From the NCBI RefSeq assembly GCF_030389965.1, contig NZ_CP128399.1, forward strand, positions 2,098,934 to 2,162,933: DNA of 64,000 bases, in the 5' to 3' direction. The stretch is from Candidatus Chlorohelix allophototropha (GTDB lineage: Bacteria > Chloroflexota > Chloroflexia > Chloroheliales > Chloroheliaceae). The notes under the pieces were generated by a model, which ran no database searches, had not been told where the DNA came from, and worked only from the letters and a program-made list of their open reading frames with translations. Positions 36,627 to 45,515 of this stretch are shown in pieces. Both the position numbers and the translations under genes were made by a program. Position 1 is the first letter of the stretch. Each line of letters opens with the position of its first letter.

Positions 36627-37652
36627 ATGATTGAGATAGAATTAGCTTCTACTACCGGTAACCGCCGGATTGATAATATTTTGGGTGGGGTGGTCGGTTT
36701 GCTGGAAATTGTTTTTCCCGGCAGAATCTTGAGTTATTACCTTACCGGAAGTTACGCTGATGGCAGCCAGGTTGAAACCAGCGACCTAGATATAGAGCTA
36801 ATATTCAAAGGGGTTTTGACTTCGCAGGAGCGTGACCTAGTTAGAGATATAAGCATGCAACTTTCTTTGCTTGCTCAAATATTCATAGATGTGCATCCTC
36901 AAGGTGAAAGCACCTTGCAAGAAAAGGTTAACTATTTTATAAAATTGGGAGGACACTTTATCTACGGTGAAGATATTCGGGATACAATTCCAGAAATATC
37001 CACCGAAAAATATGTACATTGGGCGGCGCATACCCCGATCAGTCGCATGTTATTCTGGCGTGGTGTTCCCCAATTTTTGCGCTATCCGCTTGAGGCGGTA
37101 AATCCGGCTGAGGAATTTTATGGCTATGCTCAGCGCGAACTAATCTTGCCAGATGGCGAACATGTGCATAGTATCAAAGAAATGGTGGCAGCAGTGGGCT
37201 GGATGGCTACTGCAATCATTGCTATGAAAACCGGGAGAGTTGCCATTGGCAAGGAAAACTGCTTGCGGTTATACCTTGAATTGGTGGCAGATGAGTGGGC
37301 TGGTTTTGTAGAGGACGCTTTTTATAAGGGTCGCAACCTATGGCATTATTTAATACCACAGGAAGTGCAAGACCGCGAGGCATTGCGTGAAATCTGTGGA
37401 CGTGTCCCGCTTTTTGAGAATCATTACCTGAACCTATATCGTAATTTCTTGTTAGATGAAATTAAATCTCCAGATCGGGATGCCCGTAGAGTGGCAATTC
37501 ATCGGTTAGGAGAAATAATTTATCCCGGTGACGAAGCGTTAATAGCTTTAAAAGGCTTGGAATCGGGTGATGACCTAGAGTTGCAATCGGAAATTAATCA
37601 GGCTATATATAACATTCAAGAGGCGCAAAGCTTAAATGAGCAAAAAGGGTAA
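36627..37652 (+). CDS. Nucleotidyltransferase-fold protein
   Basis: This is a 341-residue protein whose N-terminal part has the polymerase-beta-type nucleotidyltransferase signature YLTGSYADGSQVETSDLDIE (about residues 39-58), with the GS and DxD metal ligands in place. The middle is a helical region like that of aminoglycoside adenylyltransferases. The last 70 residues look like HEAT-type helices (DARRVAIHRLGEIIYPG). Its end overlaps the phosphofructokinase start by 17 bases, so the two are translationally coupled. It might modify a small molecule or protein by adding a nucleotide. It is not recognisable as a known resistance gene. Confidence 0.78.
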   Translation: MIEIELASTTGNRRIDNILGGVVGLLEIVFPGRILSYYLTGSYADGSQVETSDLDIELIFKGVLTSQERDLVRDISMQLSLLAQIFIDVHPQGESTLQEKVNYFIKLGGHFIYGEDIRDTIPEISTEKYVHWAAHTPISRMLFWRGVPQFLRYPLEAVNPAEEFYGYAQRELILPDGEHVHSIKEMVAAVGWMATAIIAMKTGRVAIGKENCLRLYLELVADEWAGFVEDAFYKGRNLWHYLIPQEVQDREALREICGRVPLFENHYLNLYRNFLLDEIKSPDRDARRVAIHRLGEIIYPGDEALIALKGLESGDDLELQSEINQAIYNIQEAQSLNEQKG

Positions 37653-38859
37653 CTTGCTAATCGGGCAATCGGGTGGCGCTACCGCTGTAATAAATAGCAG
37701 CTTGGCAGGCGCGCTCAGTGAAGCTCTAAAAAACGACAAAGTCGGCGAAATCTATGGCATGCTCGAAGGTGTGCAGGGTTTATTGAACGACCGCATTGTT
37801 GACCTGCGTATGCAAGCAGGCACTCCTGCCGTGCTTGAACATCTCAAACGCACTCCTGCTGCGGCGTTAGGGATGTGCCGCTTAAAATTGGGCGAAGCGG
37901 AAGCCGAACGGGTATTGAAGATTTTGCAGAAACACAATATCCGCTATTTCATTTATATCGGTGGCAATGATAGCGCCGATACTTGCCATCGCCTTGCCTC
38001 ACTGGCGAAAGCGCAAGGTTATGATCTTTATGCAATCGGCATCCCCAAAACCATTGATAATGACCTGCCTGATATGGATCATTGCCCCGGCTACGGAAGT
38101 ATTGCCCGCTACATTACCCAAGCAACACGCGACACCTCGATAGATACTGCGGCTGCGGCAGTAGTACATCCGGTCAAGGTGCTTGAAGTGATGGGTCGCA
38201 ACGCCGGGTGGGTGGCTGCCAGCGCGGCTATGGCAAGGGTGAATGAGAATGACCCGCCGCATCTGATTTATACCCCCGAACGTGGCCTAAACCCTGATGA
38301 TTTTCTGCGGGACGTAAAACGCACCTATGCGTTATACGGCTATTGCGTGGCGGTAATCGGTGAAACGGTCAAGGACCAGCACGGTAAGCCTTTGTCGGGT
38401 AGGGGCGAGCCTTACTTCGTGGATAGTTTTGGGCATCGTTATTATCAGGGTCCTGCCAGTTACCTGACCGGGTTGGTGATGAAGGAACTAGGGTTAACCA
38501 GCCGTTTTGATAAGCCCGGCACACTTCAGCGCATGAGTATGAACTGTGTGAGCGAGGTTGACTTAGAAGAAGCTTGGTTGGTAGGGGCTGAAGGGGTGCG
38601 CTTGGCTCTTTCGGAACACTCTGACTTGATGGTTACTATCCAGCGAGTAAATGCGCCAAACGAGGAATATGCAATAACAACCGGGACAACTCCTCTTTTG
38701 AATATCGCGCATAGCGAGCGCAAAATGCCTGCCGATTATATTAATAGCGCGGGCAATAATGTTACTCAGGCTTTTCTTGATTATGCGAAACCGCTAATCG
38801 GTAGCGCCATACCGGACTATTTCCACTTCGATAAAACTCGCCTTGTGGCGAAGAAGTAG
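37636..38859 (+). CDS. pfp: 6-phosphofructokinase, PPi-dependent type
   Basis: This is a 407-residue phosphofructokinase. It phosphorylates fructose-6-phosphate in glycolysis and, if PPi-linked, can run in reverse. The nucleotide/PPi site reads IYIGGNDSADT, where ATP enzymes have GGDGS; an acidic or amide residue here (usually GGDD) favours PPi. The catalytic loop is GIPKTIDNDLP, with the Lys typical of PPi enzymes in place of the Gly of ATP enzymes. The substrate motif EVMGRNAGWVAA is intact. PPi use is therefore likely but not proven. ATG 37636 lies within the end of the nucleotidyltransferase gene. Confidence 0.9.
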   Translation: MSKKGNLLIGQSGGATAVINSSLAGALSEALKNDKVGEIYGMLEGVQGLLNDRIVDLRMQAGTPAVLEHLKRTPAAALGMCRLKLGEAEAERVLKILQKHNIRYFIYIGGNDSADTCHRLASLAKAQGYDLYAIGIPKTIDNDLPDMDHCPGYGSIARYITQATRDTSIDTAAAAVVHPVKVLEVMGRNAGWVAASAAMARVNENDPPHLIYTPERGLNPDDFLRDVKRTYALYGYCVAVIGETVKDQHGKPLSGRGEPYFVDSFGHRYYQGPASYLTGLVMKELGLTSRFDKPGTLQRMSMNCVSEVDLEEAWLVGAEGVRLALSEHSDLMVTIQRVNAPNEEYAITTGTTPLLNIAHSERKMPADYINSAGNNVTQAFLDYAKPLIGSAIPDYFHFDKTRLVAKK

Positions 38860-38882
38860 AAAAGCTTCAAAATTTGGATTAG

Positions 38883-38909
38883 GGCGAGTCATAAGGCTCG
38901 CCTTTATTT
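38883..38909 (+). terminator. Terminator after the phosphofructokinase
   Basis: GGCGAG (38883-38888) pairs with CTCGCC (38897-38902) across an 8-nt loop and is followed by TTTATTT. It lies 23 bases after the stop. Confidence 0.75.
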
Positions 38910-38954
38910 ATTCGGCTGCTTCCAGACATTTAGAGTTATCAGGAGGTTATCCGC

Positions 38955-39368
38955 TTGAAAAGTCTTACAAAGTATCTGACCGTCAATACCCGTAACGAGC
39001 ATGAGTATATCAATATTACCCGTGAGGTTGCGGATGCAATTCGGGAAAGCGGTATTAAGGAAGGGCTGGCATATGTCGGCAGTATGCATATCACCAGTTC
39101 AGTTTACATAAATGATGCAGAAGATGGTTTAATCCACGATATTGAACAGTGGTTGGAGAAGCTTGCGCCCGCTCGCTCAGACTATCTGCATCATCGCACC
39201 GGAGAAACCAACGGCGATGCCCATCTTAAAAACCTGTTGCTACATTCTTCGGTAACGTGTCCGGTTACCAATGGCAAACTCGATTTCGGACCGTGGCAGC
39301 AGATATATTATGCCGAATTTGATGGTCGCCGCCAGAAACGAATCATAATAAAAATAATTGGGGAGTAG
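38955..39368 (+). CDS. yjbQ: YjbQ/UPF0047 family protein
   Basis: This is a 137-residue single-domain protein. The signatures are [30 protein letters not shown] and the His/Glu-rich [20 protein letters not shown] motif that forms the putative active site. C-terminal [18 protein letters not shown] is also typical. Members are annotated as having thiamin-phosphate synthase-like activity, based on complementation in E. coli; the real role is not settled. TTG 38955 is preceded by CAGGAGG. Confidence 0.93.
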   Translation: MKSLTKYLTVNTRNEHEYINITREVADAIRESGIKEGLAYVGSMHITSSVYINDAEDGLIHDIEQWLEKLAPARSDYLHHRTGETNGDAHLKNLLLHSSVTCPVTNGKLDFGPWQQIYYAEFDGRRQKRIIIKIIGE

Positions 39369-39477
39369 CGAATTATCATTGGGGGTTTGGTTAACTAACA
39401 TTATATGGTAGAATACTCCTCAATTACCGCATTTATTATGATGTAGGGGCTACTCCTGAATGTGAGGTTTTGAAAGT

Positions 39478-40539
39478 TTGACTGAAATTAATCGGTATCC
39501 TACGCGCCATTTGAGCGACAGCCTGAAAGAATTACCCTTTAACCCTGATTATCGTGAGGGCGCGCTTAACGCGATCAATACCTGCCTTAAGGTTCAACCC
39601 GGCGAGGTAATGACGGTTGTAACTGATGAAGAGACAATCGAAATTGGGGCATCGCTGTTTGAGGCTTCCGTAAAAGCAGGCGCAATTGTTACGCCCTATG
39701 TAATAGAGGATTACAGCACGCGCCCGATGGTAAATATGCCTAAGCCCATCCTTGAAGCTATTGCCAAAAGTCAAGTGGCGCTTTACGCGGTGCAATCTCA
39801 GCAAGGCGAGTTACCTGCCCGCAAACAGTTTGTAAACATCATCGAGCAAAAGCAAATTCGCTATGCCCATATGGTGATGATTTCGCCCGAAATAATGCTG
39901 CAAGGTATGCGGGCTGATTACACTGTGGTAGATAGTATTGGGTCTAAAATCCATAGTATGGTATCTGCTTGCCACACTATCAATTGTAAAACCGCTGCCG
40001 GAACCGATATTGAAGCTACTTTTGACCCCGATATTAAGTGGATTAAGACCTGCGGGATGATTACCCCGCAAATCTGGTCGAATCTACCTGCCGGAGAGGT
40101 TTTCACTGCCCCGCAGAACGTGAACGGCATCTACGTAGTGGATGGCACAATCGGCGATTACTTTTCCCAGAAATACGGTAATCTTGAAGAATTTCCGATT
40201 ACACTGGAGATTGAAAATAATCGGCTACGTTCGGCGCACTGCGATAACAAATATCTGCAAACCGAGTTCTGGCGTTATGTACATCTGAGCGAGAACAGCG
40301 ACCGCATTGGGGAGTGGGCAATCGGGGCTAATATCGGCGTAAAGAAGATGATTTACAACCTGTTGCAGGATGAAAAACTGCCGGGTATGCACATTGCGCT
40401 TGGTGACCCCTATGGTAGCCAGACCGGCGCCGATTGGAGCGCACCTACCCATGTGGATGCCATTGCTAAGAATTGCAATATCTGGGTGGATGGCAACGAG
40501 ATTATGCGCGGCGGCAAATTCACCTTCCTCGCACAATAG
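39478..40539 (+). CDS. Aminopeptidase, M29-like
   Basis: This is a 353-residue protein resembling thermophilic metallo-aminopeptidases of family M29. The N-terminus has LKVQPGEVMTVVTDEETIEI, and the middle has TDIEATFDPDIKWIK and NLPAGEVFTAPQNVNGIYVV. The C-terminal metal/active-site region reads HIALGDPYGSQ, then SAPTHVDAIAKNCNIWVDG (His and Asp). It is somewhat short for the family (about 400), so some metal ligands may differ. TTG 39478 has only a weak ribosome site. Cytoplasmic peptide breakdown is the likely role. Confidence 0.8.
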   Translation: MTEINRYPTRHLSDSLKELPFNPDYREGALNAINTCLKVQPGEVMTVVTDEETIEIGASLFEASVKAGAIVTPYVIEDYSTRPMVNMPKPILEAIAKSQVALYAVQSQQGELPARKQFVNIIEQKQIRYAHMVMISPEIMLQGMRADYTVVDSIGSKIHSMVSACHTINCKTAAGTDIEATFDPDIKWIKTCGMITPQIWSNLPAGEVFTAPQNVNGIYVVDGTIGDYFSQKYGNLEEFPITLEIENNRLRSAHCDNKYLQTEFWRYVHLSENSDRIGEWAIGANIGVKKMIYNLLQDEKLPGMHIALGDPYGSQTGADWSAPTHVDAIAKNCNIWVDGNEIMRGGKFTFLAQ

Positions 40540-40576
40540 GAATCTGCGCGGTTCGTTCTTTAGGACGCGCCGCTTT

Positions 40577-41812
40577 TTAATTACCTCTGGTTCTGATACA
40601 TTCCAGCATGTGGTAAAGTTCGAGGGTACGTTCGGCGGTTTTGCGCCACGTAAATTTTTGTGCCTGAATCGGACCTAGTTCTGACAATTCCCGGCGTGCG
40701 CTTGGGTCGGAAGCCACTTTTACGATAGCATTTGTCCAGCCTTTTTCATCTTCGGGCGCAACAAGCAATGCCGCTTGCCCCACTACCTCCGGTAGTGAAG
40801 TGGCATTTGAGCAGATAACCGGCGCGCCACTGGCTAAGGCTTCTAACGGATCGAGTCCAAACCCTTCGTAGCGGGAAGGAAAGACATACATATCTGCCTC
40901 GCAATAGAACAAAGGTTTATCGGCTTCGTCTATAAGCCCGGTAAAATGGACGCGCTTGGCATCCTCGCCCTCACCCAAAGCTTTGCGGATAGGCGTTTGC
41001 AAGTCTGGATACATAATCGGATTGCTACTATGCCGCTTGCCGCCCAATACCAACGTCCAACGTCCGCCGTCGTCCTGTTGTTCCAGTTCTTTTAAACGGG
41101 GGAGGGCGCGGGCAAAAGCGTTTACCAACATGGGTAAATTCTTTCGTACATCAAAGCCGCCCAGATAAAAAATAATGCGCTCATTCCCGTTCAAACCGTA
41201 GCGTTTTAAGAGGGCTTGCCGCTCTTGCTCAGCCACACGCCCCGCTTGATAACGCGCTTCTACCCCCAGATAGACAACTGCAACTTTAGAGGGAGGCACT
41301 TTAAGGAATTTCAGAATATCTTGTTTGCTGTACTCGGAGTCTGCAAAGATGAGGTCGGCACGTCGGGCTGCCGCGCTTACAAGACGAAAATATAACGAGG
41401 CAGCGCGACCGGAACTGTAAATCGGTAGGGCAAGAGGAATTAAATCATGGATGGTTACGGCTAAGGCAGCATTTTTTTTCAAACCGAGCAGTGGAGCAGC
41501 AAAATAGGGGTAATGCACCACATCGAGCGTTTGTTTGAGGGTAGAATTACGCTCTACTAGGGTGGGTAAGCCTATTTGCTCCCACCAAACCTTTTGAACA
41601 TTACCCCCAGCGCGTCGTAGCGGAGCGAGCGGTTGTATCTGGAATTGTTGGTCGGTGGCAACCCCCTTAAAGGATACGCCATCGCCAAGCAGGTAATACG
41701 AATCTTCAAGCGCGGTATTGAGTTCTAAAAGTTCGTTCCAAAGGTGACGAGTATATTGCCCGCTTCCGGTAAATTCCTGATTCCAGAACTGCCCGTTTAT
41801 TGCAACCCGCAT
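40577..41812 (-). CDS. Glycosyltransferase, GT4 family
   Basis: This is a 411-residue GT-B retaining glycosyltransferase. The N-terminus [20 protein letters not shown] holds the Gly-rich acceptor loop. The C-terminal domain has [20 protein letters not shown] and the E-x7-E signature in [19 protein letters not shown]. It precedes a small membrane-protein gene on the same strand with a 5-base gap from it. Sugar specificity is not visible. Confidence 0.9.
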   Translation of the reverse strand: MRVAINGQFWNQEFTGSGQYTRHLWNELLELNTALEDSYYLLGDGVSFKGVATDQQFQIQPLAPLRRAGGNVQKVWWEQIGLPTLVERNSTLKQTLDVVHYPYFAAPLLGLKKNAALAVTIHDLIPLALPIYSSGRAASLYFRLVSAAARRADLIFADSEYSKQDILKFLKVPPSKVAVVYLGVEARYQAGRVAEQERQALLKRYGLNGNERIIFYLGGFDVRKNLPMLVNAFARALPRLKELEQQDDGGRWTLVLGGKRHSSNPIMYPDLQTPIRKALGEGEDAKRVHFTGLIDEADKPLFYCEADMYVFPSRYEGFGLDPLEALASGAPVICSNATSLPEVVGQAALLVAPEDEKGWTNAIVKVASDPSARRELSELGPIQAQKFTWRKTAERTLELYHMLECIRTRGN

Positions 41813-41817
41813 TGAGA

Positions 41818-42021
41818 TTAATTAATGCTCCAATTGTAAGCTATTCTACTATCTACCAGCGTGTAACCGGCTACGCTCGAAGAGGGCGTATAGATAACAG
41901 CTTTTTTAGGGGCGGGATTTGCATCCGCGTAACGCGCCCACTGTACTCCTAGCAAAACCAAACTTAACACGGCAGCGAACAATAAACCTAATAGTAAAGC
42001 TGTTCCAACTATTCTTGACAA
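41818..42021 (-). CDS. Small single-helix membrane protein
   Basis: This is a 67-residue hypothetical protein. The N-terminal helix (about 5-28, VGTALLLGLLFAAVLSLVLLG) is followed by a short external tail. It lies directly upstream of the GT4 gene (5-base gap), so the two are probably co-transcribed. No family was recognised. Confidence 0.55.
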   Translation of the reverse strand: MSRIVGTALLLGLLFAAVLSLVLLGVQWARYADANPAPKKAVIYTPSSSVAGYTLVDSRIAYNWSIN

Positions 42022-42248
42022 GGCTTTTCACCTCTTTCATCTAGATAAAAAATCTGTAATGCTATAGATATATTTATTACATTACACATTACGTATCCTG
42101 CATTATAATTATTAAGTGGAGATATTGTACAGAAATTCACAGCCTCTATATTATAGCATAATTTTATTTGACCGATTTTGAGTTAATGTAATTAATGGGT
42201 TGTAATAATTCCTGTCACAAATAAATTTAACCCATCATTGGAGTATAA

Positions 42249-43058
42249 ATGTCCCAGACGCTTAAAGAAACGTCTTTAAATCAAGAAATAAAGGAATTGC
42301 TAGGGCAGATTTACCCGGTAGAAGATGTTTATTGCCGAGTAGGTGCGCTACAAGTACATTATCAGGTCAGTGGCGCGCTGGATAAGCCACCGCTGATTTT
42401 GATACATGGTATTGGTGGCAAGCTGAACTGGTGGCATGAGAACATGCCCTTGTTCAGCAAGTTCTATCGTACTTATGCGTTGGATTTGCCCGGCTTTGGC
42501 AGGAGTAAAAGGCTGCCCGGTAGGTTTACGATTAATCGGGGCGCGGATTTTGTAAAAAGCTGGCTGGATTTAGTCGGATTAAAAAAGGTTCATTTGGTAG
42601 CGCATAGCATGGGAGGGCAAATAGCCGCAAGGTTAGCGGCGAATCACCCTGAAATGCTGGATAAATTGGTGTTGGTTGCGCCCAATGGCATTCCGCTCTC
42701 TTTTAAGGCTTGGGCGAGTTATGTCAGCAAAGTCCCAAAAGTGAAAGTGCCGCTGAACCAGACTATCTCAATTGCGGTTGGCACAATGCGCACCGATATG
42801 CTGGCGCTTGGGCAAAGTATTTATGCAATTTTCAATGACCCGGAAGTGGAAGAAACCCTGCGTAAAGTGGTTACGCCTACGCTGGTGGTATGGGGTACTG
42901 CCGATTCGGTATTGCCTCCACAGTTAGGGCAGCGCACCTTAGCTTTATTGCCGAATGCCCGTTTGGCTTTGATCGAAAACGGCACTCACAGCTTGATGTT
43001 TGACCAATCTTATGTTTTCAATAGAGAAGTTCTGACGTTTTTAAGAGCTGAACATTAG
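42249..43058 (+). CDS. Alpha/beta hydrolase
   Basis: This is a 269-residue alpha/beta-fold hydrolase. The oxyanion region is LILIHGIGGKLNWW, the nucleophile elbow is LVAHSMGGQIAARLA (Ser in GHSMG-like AHSMG), the acid is in VWGTADSVLPP (Asp) and the catalytic His is in LIENGTHSLMF. It probably hydrolyses an ester or a C-C bond; the substrate is unknown. The 227-bp upstream gap to the divergent small membrane protein is AT-rich and presumably holds both promoters. Confidence 0.9.
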   Translation: MSQTLKETSLNQEIKELLGQIYPVEDVYCRVGALQVHYQVSGALDKPPLILIHGIGGKLNWWHENMPLFSKFYRTYALDLPGFGRSKRLPGRFTINRGADFVKSWLDLVGLKKVHLVAHSMGGQIAARLAANHPEMLDKLVLVAPNGIPLSFKAWASYVSKVPKVKVPLNQTISIAVGTMRTDMLALGQSIYAIFNDPEVEETLRKVVTPTLVVWGTADSVLPPQLGQRTLALLPNARLALIENGTHSLMFDQSYVFNREVLTFLRAEH

Positions 43059-43206
43059 AGAAAAATTAACTTGATACTCTTTGACGTTAAAAGATGGTAA
43101 AAACGCATTGGTTTAGTTGCAGTCGTGTTTGATTTGGGTTATTCTTGGTTTCTAGGGACTGTTGCTTAACATTATCTCTCAGTTGAGGTTTGTTATGTAA
43201 TGTAAA

Positions 43207-43244
43207 AAAGTTAATCGGCAACGATTTATCGCTTGATTAACTTT
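43207..43244. terminator. Hairpin in the gap after the hydrolase
   Basis: A perfect 10-bp stem (AAAGTTAATC at 43207-43216 with GATTAACTTT at 43235-43244) encloses an 18-nt loop. It lies 150 bases after the hydrolase stop. The rest of the gap 43059-43256 shows nothing recognisable. Confidence 0.35.
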
Positions 43245-43256
43245 ACCGAGTAGCAA

Positions 43257-43436
43257 ATGCGCTTACCATTTTTGGATACCCACTTGCTAGAGGTTGTTTG
43301 TGAATATCTTGACAATTCTAGTAAACTAGAATTAGAGGGAAATATTCTAGGATCCAAAGGAGTATCGGAAGTTATCAAGGGGTATTCCAAGCCCATCCGC
43401 TCTTTAGGGAGCGGGGATAGCAATGGCTCAACCTGA
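43257..43436 (+). pseudogene. Short open frame, possibly an asparagine synthetase-like remnant
   Basis: A 59-residue frame starts MRLPFLDTHLLEVVCEYL and ends in TGA at 43436, in the same frame as and directly before the next open frame. The RLPFLDTHLLE stretch resembles the conserved R-x-PFLD segment of asparagine synthetase C-terminal domains, but the remainder does not fit well. There is no good ribosome site. It is either a gene fragment or chance. Confidence 0.25.
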
Positions 43437-43511
43437 TTGAACGTTACAGAATCAATTCAGCTGGTTCCCGTATATGCGGTTGAGTCAGACTCTTTTTGGA
43501 GAAAATTCATA

Positions 43512-44006
43512 ATGATTGTTAAGGAAGAATTCATCATCGATTGTCCCCACGCGGATGCTTGGGAGTTTTTATCTAATTTTCCTTCTCCTATTCTTGTCAT
43601 TCCCGGCGTAATTAAAGTTACCGAAGCTAGTCCACTTCACTATTTAGGTGCAGTGAAGGTTCACATCGGTCCTTTTAATTTTGTGTTTACCGGAAACATG
43701 AATATCACCCTGATAGATCACAGAACCTGCCGGGTTGATATTGATGGGGGCGCAACCGATTGTATGACCGGGGCGCACTTTAAGGCTACTGCCAGAACGC
43801 AAACCTTACCGTTGGGGGAAAAACGTTCGAAGGTTACGATCGAGGTTGAGGTAGGTCTTGGGGGATTATTGGGCAAAATGGGTTGGTATATATTGCGCCC
43901 TAAAGCCCGACAGGTAGTGCAAGCTTACGCCAAATTGGTGCATAATGATATAGTAAGCCGTAAAAGGGCGCATCATGTCCCGGCACTACAATTGGCTGCT
44001 GTATAA
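43512..44006 (+). CDS. SRPBCC/CoxG-like protein
   Basis: This is a 164-residue protein if it starts at ATG 43512 (TGGAG about 11 bases upstream); the frame is open back to 43437 but without a ribosome site. It reads IVKEEFIIDCPHADAWEFLS and PILVIPGVIKVTEASPLHYL, with GPFNFVFTGNMNITLIDHRT further on. This is the pattern of the polyketide-cyclase/START-like SRPBCC fold and of CoxG (carbon monoxide dehydrogenase subunit G). It likely binds a lipid or hydrophobic ligand. No CO dehydrogenase genes are adjacent. A GT4 gene follows after 6 bases, in the same operon. Confidence 0.75.
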   Translation: MIVKEEFIIDCPHADAWEFLSNFPSPILVIPGVIKVTEASPLHYLGAVKVHIGPFNFVFTGNMNITLIDHRTCRVDIDGGATDCMTGAHFKATARTQTLPLGEKRSKVTIEVEVGLGGLLGKMGWYILRPKARQVVQAYAKLVHNDIVSRKRAHHVPALQLAAV

Positions 44007-44012
44007 GACCTG

Positions 44013-45140
44013 ATGAAAATATTGACCGTTACGAAAGCCGCGCTTGGTGTAGGGCAGCGCAAGCTCGAAGAACTTGCCGCCATACCGGGAGTAGAGCAAC
44101 TTACTCTTATTGTTCCACCTTATTGGGAAGAACCGAGAGTTGGGCGCACTTACCTAGAAAAGCTTTACACCAGCGGGTACGAACTTATTGTTGAGCCAAT
44201 GACGCTCAACGGAAATTTCCATCTCCACTTTTACCCCGGTCTAGGAAAATGGATAAAACGCCTTCGTCCCGATATTGTGTTCATGGAGGAAGAGTCGTTT
44301 AATCTTGCCACCGCGCATGGTAGTTGGCTTGCGGAGAAATATGGGGCTGTTTCGGTCTTTTTTAACTGGGCTAACACCTATCGAGAGTATCCCCCTCCTT
44401 TCAAAAACTTCGAGAGCTACAATTTCAAGCATACTGCGGGCGCACTTGCCGGAAACGATGAAGCCCGCGCCTTACTACGGCGTAGGGGTTATGCTGGGGC
44501 GTTGGCGGTTTGTCCTCAGTTTGGGGTAGATACCACCCTATTTCAACGCTGCGAACCACCTACCGGATTCAAAAAGCCGGGTGTATTTACGGTGGGTTAT
44601 ATCGGCAGGCTCGTGCCGGAAAAAGGTTTGGTTACTCCGGTGGAAGCCTGCGCTCGTCTAAAGGGTGATTTCAGGCTCGTATATATCGGTGCAGGTCCGC
44701 AAAAAGCGGTTATCGAGGAAGCGGCGCAAAGGCTTGGCATTGCGCAAAAGGTCGAATTTATTCCGGCTGTCAGTAGCATTGAAATTCCCGCTTACATGAG
44801 TGGGCTGGATGCGCTTGTGTTACCTTCGCTCACTACCTCGAACTGGAAAGAGCAGTTCGGGCGAGTATTGGTGGAGGCAATGGCTTGTGAAACTCCGGTG
44901 GTGGGCAGCAGCAGCGGAGAAATCCCCTATGTGATTGGCGATGCCGGGTTGGTTTTCCCCGAAGGCAGTGCTCTTGCGCTGGCGGAAAACCTACAAAAGC
45001 TGATGGATGATAGCACCTTGCGCACAGAGTTAGCACAACGCGGCTTGGAAAGGGTCAACGCCAATTATACCCAAGCTCAAGTAGCACGTCGCCACTATGA
45101 TTTGTTTGCGCAAGCGCTGAACACCTCAAAGAACAAGTAA
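44013..45140 (+). CDS. Glycosyltransferase, GT4 family
   Basis: This is a 375-residue GT-B glycosyltransferase with VGYIGRLVPEKGLVTPVEAC at the start of the donor-binding domain and the E-x7-E region VEAMACETPVVGSSSGEIPY. The ATG at 44013 follows the SRPBCC stop by 6 bases. Together with the other GT4/GT2 genes of the window it points to an elaborate surface glycan, but the structure cannot be deduced. Its end marks the border of the second mobile zone. Confidence 0.9.
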   Translation: MKILTVTKAALGVGQRKLEELAAIPGVEQLTLIVPPYWEEPRVGRTYLEKLYTSGYELIVEPMTLNGNFHLHFYPGLGKWIKRLRPDIVFMEEESFNLATAHGSWLAEKYGAVSVFFNWANTYREYPPPFKNFESYNFKHTAGALAGNDEARALLRRRGYAGALAVCPQFGVDTTLFQRCEPPTGFKKPGVFTVGYIGRLVPEKGLVTPVEACARLKGDFRLVYIGAGPQKAVIEEAAQRLGIAQKVEFIPAVSSIEIPAYMSGLDALVLPSLTTSNWKEQFGRVLVEAMACETPVVGSSSGEIPYVIGDAGLVFPEGSALALAENLQKLMDDSTLRTELAQRGLERVNANYTQAQVARRHYDLFAQALNTSKNK

Positions 45141-45397
45141 CTATTCATCCCCTAACCCCCGATGACATCCCGATTTATGTGTAGAGCAGCCTAATCTACA
45201 AATAGAATGACTTATAGATTTTCCGGTTACGACCTGCTAAGAATGATTGCGAATTTCCTTCAATAAAACCAAAATAAAATTGCTGATCGAAGGCCTTTTC
45301 CCCTCTTTAGGCACAAAAAGCCCACCTCCAACCTAACCACCAACCAGTGGTCTTGTTCTATAGCTTAAATTTTACCTGGAATGCGCCGGCTAGCATG

Positions 45398-45434
45398 GTT
45401 TCAATCCCCTTCCGAGGATTAGGTGTCTTCCGAC
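45398..45434 (+). CRISPR. Solitary CRISPR-type repeat (single 37-nt unit)
   Basis: A 37-nt unit begins GTTTCAATCC and ends GTGTCTTCCGAC. Inside, AATCC pairs with GGATT across a short loop, and GGATTAG follows, the pattern of many type I/III CRISPR repeats, including those in Chloroflexota (from memory). Only one copy is present, and no cas gene is in the window. About 40 bases later the IS110 end begins. Nothing else is recognised in 45141-45474. Confidence 0.4.
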
Positions 45435-45515
45435 CTTAAAGCCCGGTCAGAGCCTAGAAAAACTTCTAAGCTCGACTTATATAATAGTTTTGAAGAAAGA
45501 AGCCATCGTAGTTTG

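Noticed and set aside
43226-43423. A 65-residue minus-strand frame
   Set aside because: No ribosome site or domain; the plus strand has a slightly better, though still doubtful, frame.
45398-45474. A CRISPR array
   Set aside because: Only one repeat-like unit is present and no second copy was seen in the window; no cas genes. Reported only as a solitary repeat.
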